64,000 nucleotides of DNA from NCBI RefSeq assembly GCF_015234215.1, contig NZ_JADEKP010000002.1, positions 393,347-457,346 on the forward strand, written 5' to 3'. This document shows, in pieces, positions 63,874-64,000 of the stretch. The notes beneath the pieces were generated by a model. That model was not told where the DNA came from, searched no databases, and saw only the letters and a program-made list of their open reading frames with translations. Numbering within the stretch: position 1 is the first letter of the stretch; each line of letters begins with the position of its first letter. The DNA comes from Clostridium chrysemydis (GTDB taxonomy: Bacteria; Bacillota; Clostridia; Clostridiales; Clostridiaceae). Made by a program: the position numbers and the translations under genes.

Positions 63874-64000
63874 GGGGCTGTCGCACTAAATAATTAGTGC
63901 GAAGCTCTTTTTTTATTAAAAAAAATAAATCCACGACCAATTAGTCGTGGATTTATGATAAAATATTTTTCATGCTAATCGAAAAACTTTTACAAAAAGA
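63874..64000 (+). mobile_element. Left end of an insertion sequence, cut by the window
   Basis: GGGGCTGTCGCAC (63874-63886) resembles the terminal repeat of IS1182-type elements. It is followed by hairpin CGCACTAA/TTAGTGCG with a T run, a second perfect hairpin AAATCCACGAC/GTCGTGGATTT (63927-63954), and an ATG at 63972 opening a frame (MLIEKLLQK...) that runs off the window. The hairpins would block incoming transcription. The transposase itself is not visible, so the family is inferred. Confidence 0.5.

Overview
The window is AT-rich DNA (mostly A/T at third positions and between genes) from a strictly anaerobic, low-GC Gram-positive bacterium, most likely Clostridium sensu stricto. The evidence is a SCIFF peptide/maturase pair, a complete [FeFe]-hydrogenase maturation set (hydE, hydG, hydF), a class I hybrid-cluster protein, a sporulation protein (YtaF), T-box and TPP leaders, AGGAGG-type ribosome sites and TTG starts. 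I assign no species. No rRNA, tRNA, prophage or CRISPR array was seen. The only mobile DNA is what looks like the left end of an insertion sequence at the extreme right edge.

Layout. 1-3.1 kb: the 3' end of an EEP-fold hydrolase, a zinc-ribbon membrane protein, an NADH oxidase and small proteins. 3.2-6.1 kb: SCIFF precursor scfA, radical SAM maturase scfB and an M16 peptidase. 6.1-10.6 kb: an Orn/Lys/Arg decarboxylase, a Cys-heptad protein, hcp and a PHP phosphatase. 10.7-14.2 kb: a T-box-controlled Lrp-type regulator with a PLP aminotransferase, then a MATE pump. 14.2-14.5 kb: a probable small RNA with two hairpins carrying the same loop. 14.6-22.5 kb: PHP phosphatase, AEC permease and D-2-hydroxyacid dehydrogenase behind a Rex-like operator, a 38-residue membrane peptide, a CitA/CitB-type two-component pair and a DUF1846 protein. 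22.6-26.4 kb: a Fur-boxed siderophore ABC operon. 26.6-29.3 kb: DUF47/PiT phosphate uptake and a DUF368 lipid carrier translocase. 29.3-32.3 kb: chemoreceptor and transaldolase.

32.3-43.2 kb: kdpABC behind a long structured leader, an FtsX-type ABC exporter, and a convergent set encoding a short KdpD without kinase domain, a receiver-only response regulator and a divergent membrane histidine kinase. 43.3-48 kb: hydrogenase maturation operon with a leader ending in a terminator. 48-49.5 kb: TPP riboswitch, tenA, thiT. 49.6-51 kb: DbpA-like helicase. 51-58.5 kb: a likely sigma-54 module, with inverted repeats and a -24/-12 promoter driving a DMT permease and a GltD/HdrB-like fusion flavoprotein, followed by an FMN reductase, a sigma-54 activator with a Cys-rich linker, and an iron alcohol dehydrogenase. 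58.5-64 kb: small Cys protein, YtaF, a GGDEF-EAL protein, a VTT/DedA-like protein, a HAD phosphatase and the IS end.

Best candidates for new biology: the tandem-hairpin RNA at 14.28-14.43 kb, the sigma-54 redox module with its Cys-linker activator, the SCIFF locus with an adjoining M16 peptidase, and the unexplained leaders of the hyd and kdp operons. All functions are read from sequence motifs only; no searches were run.
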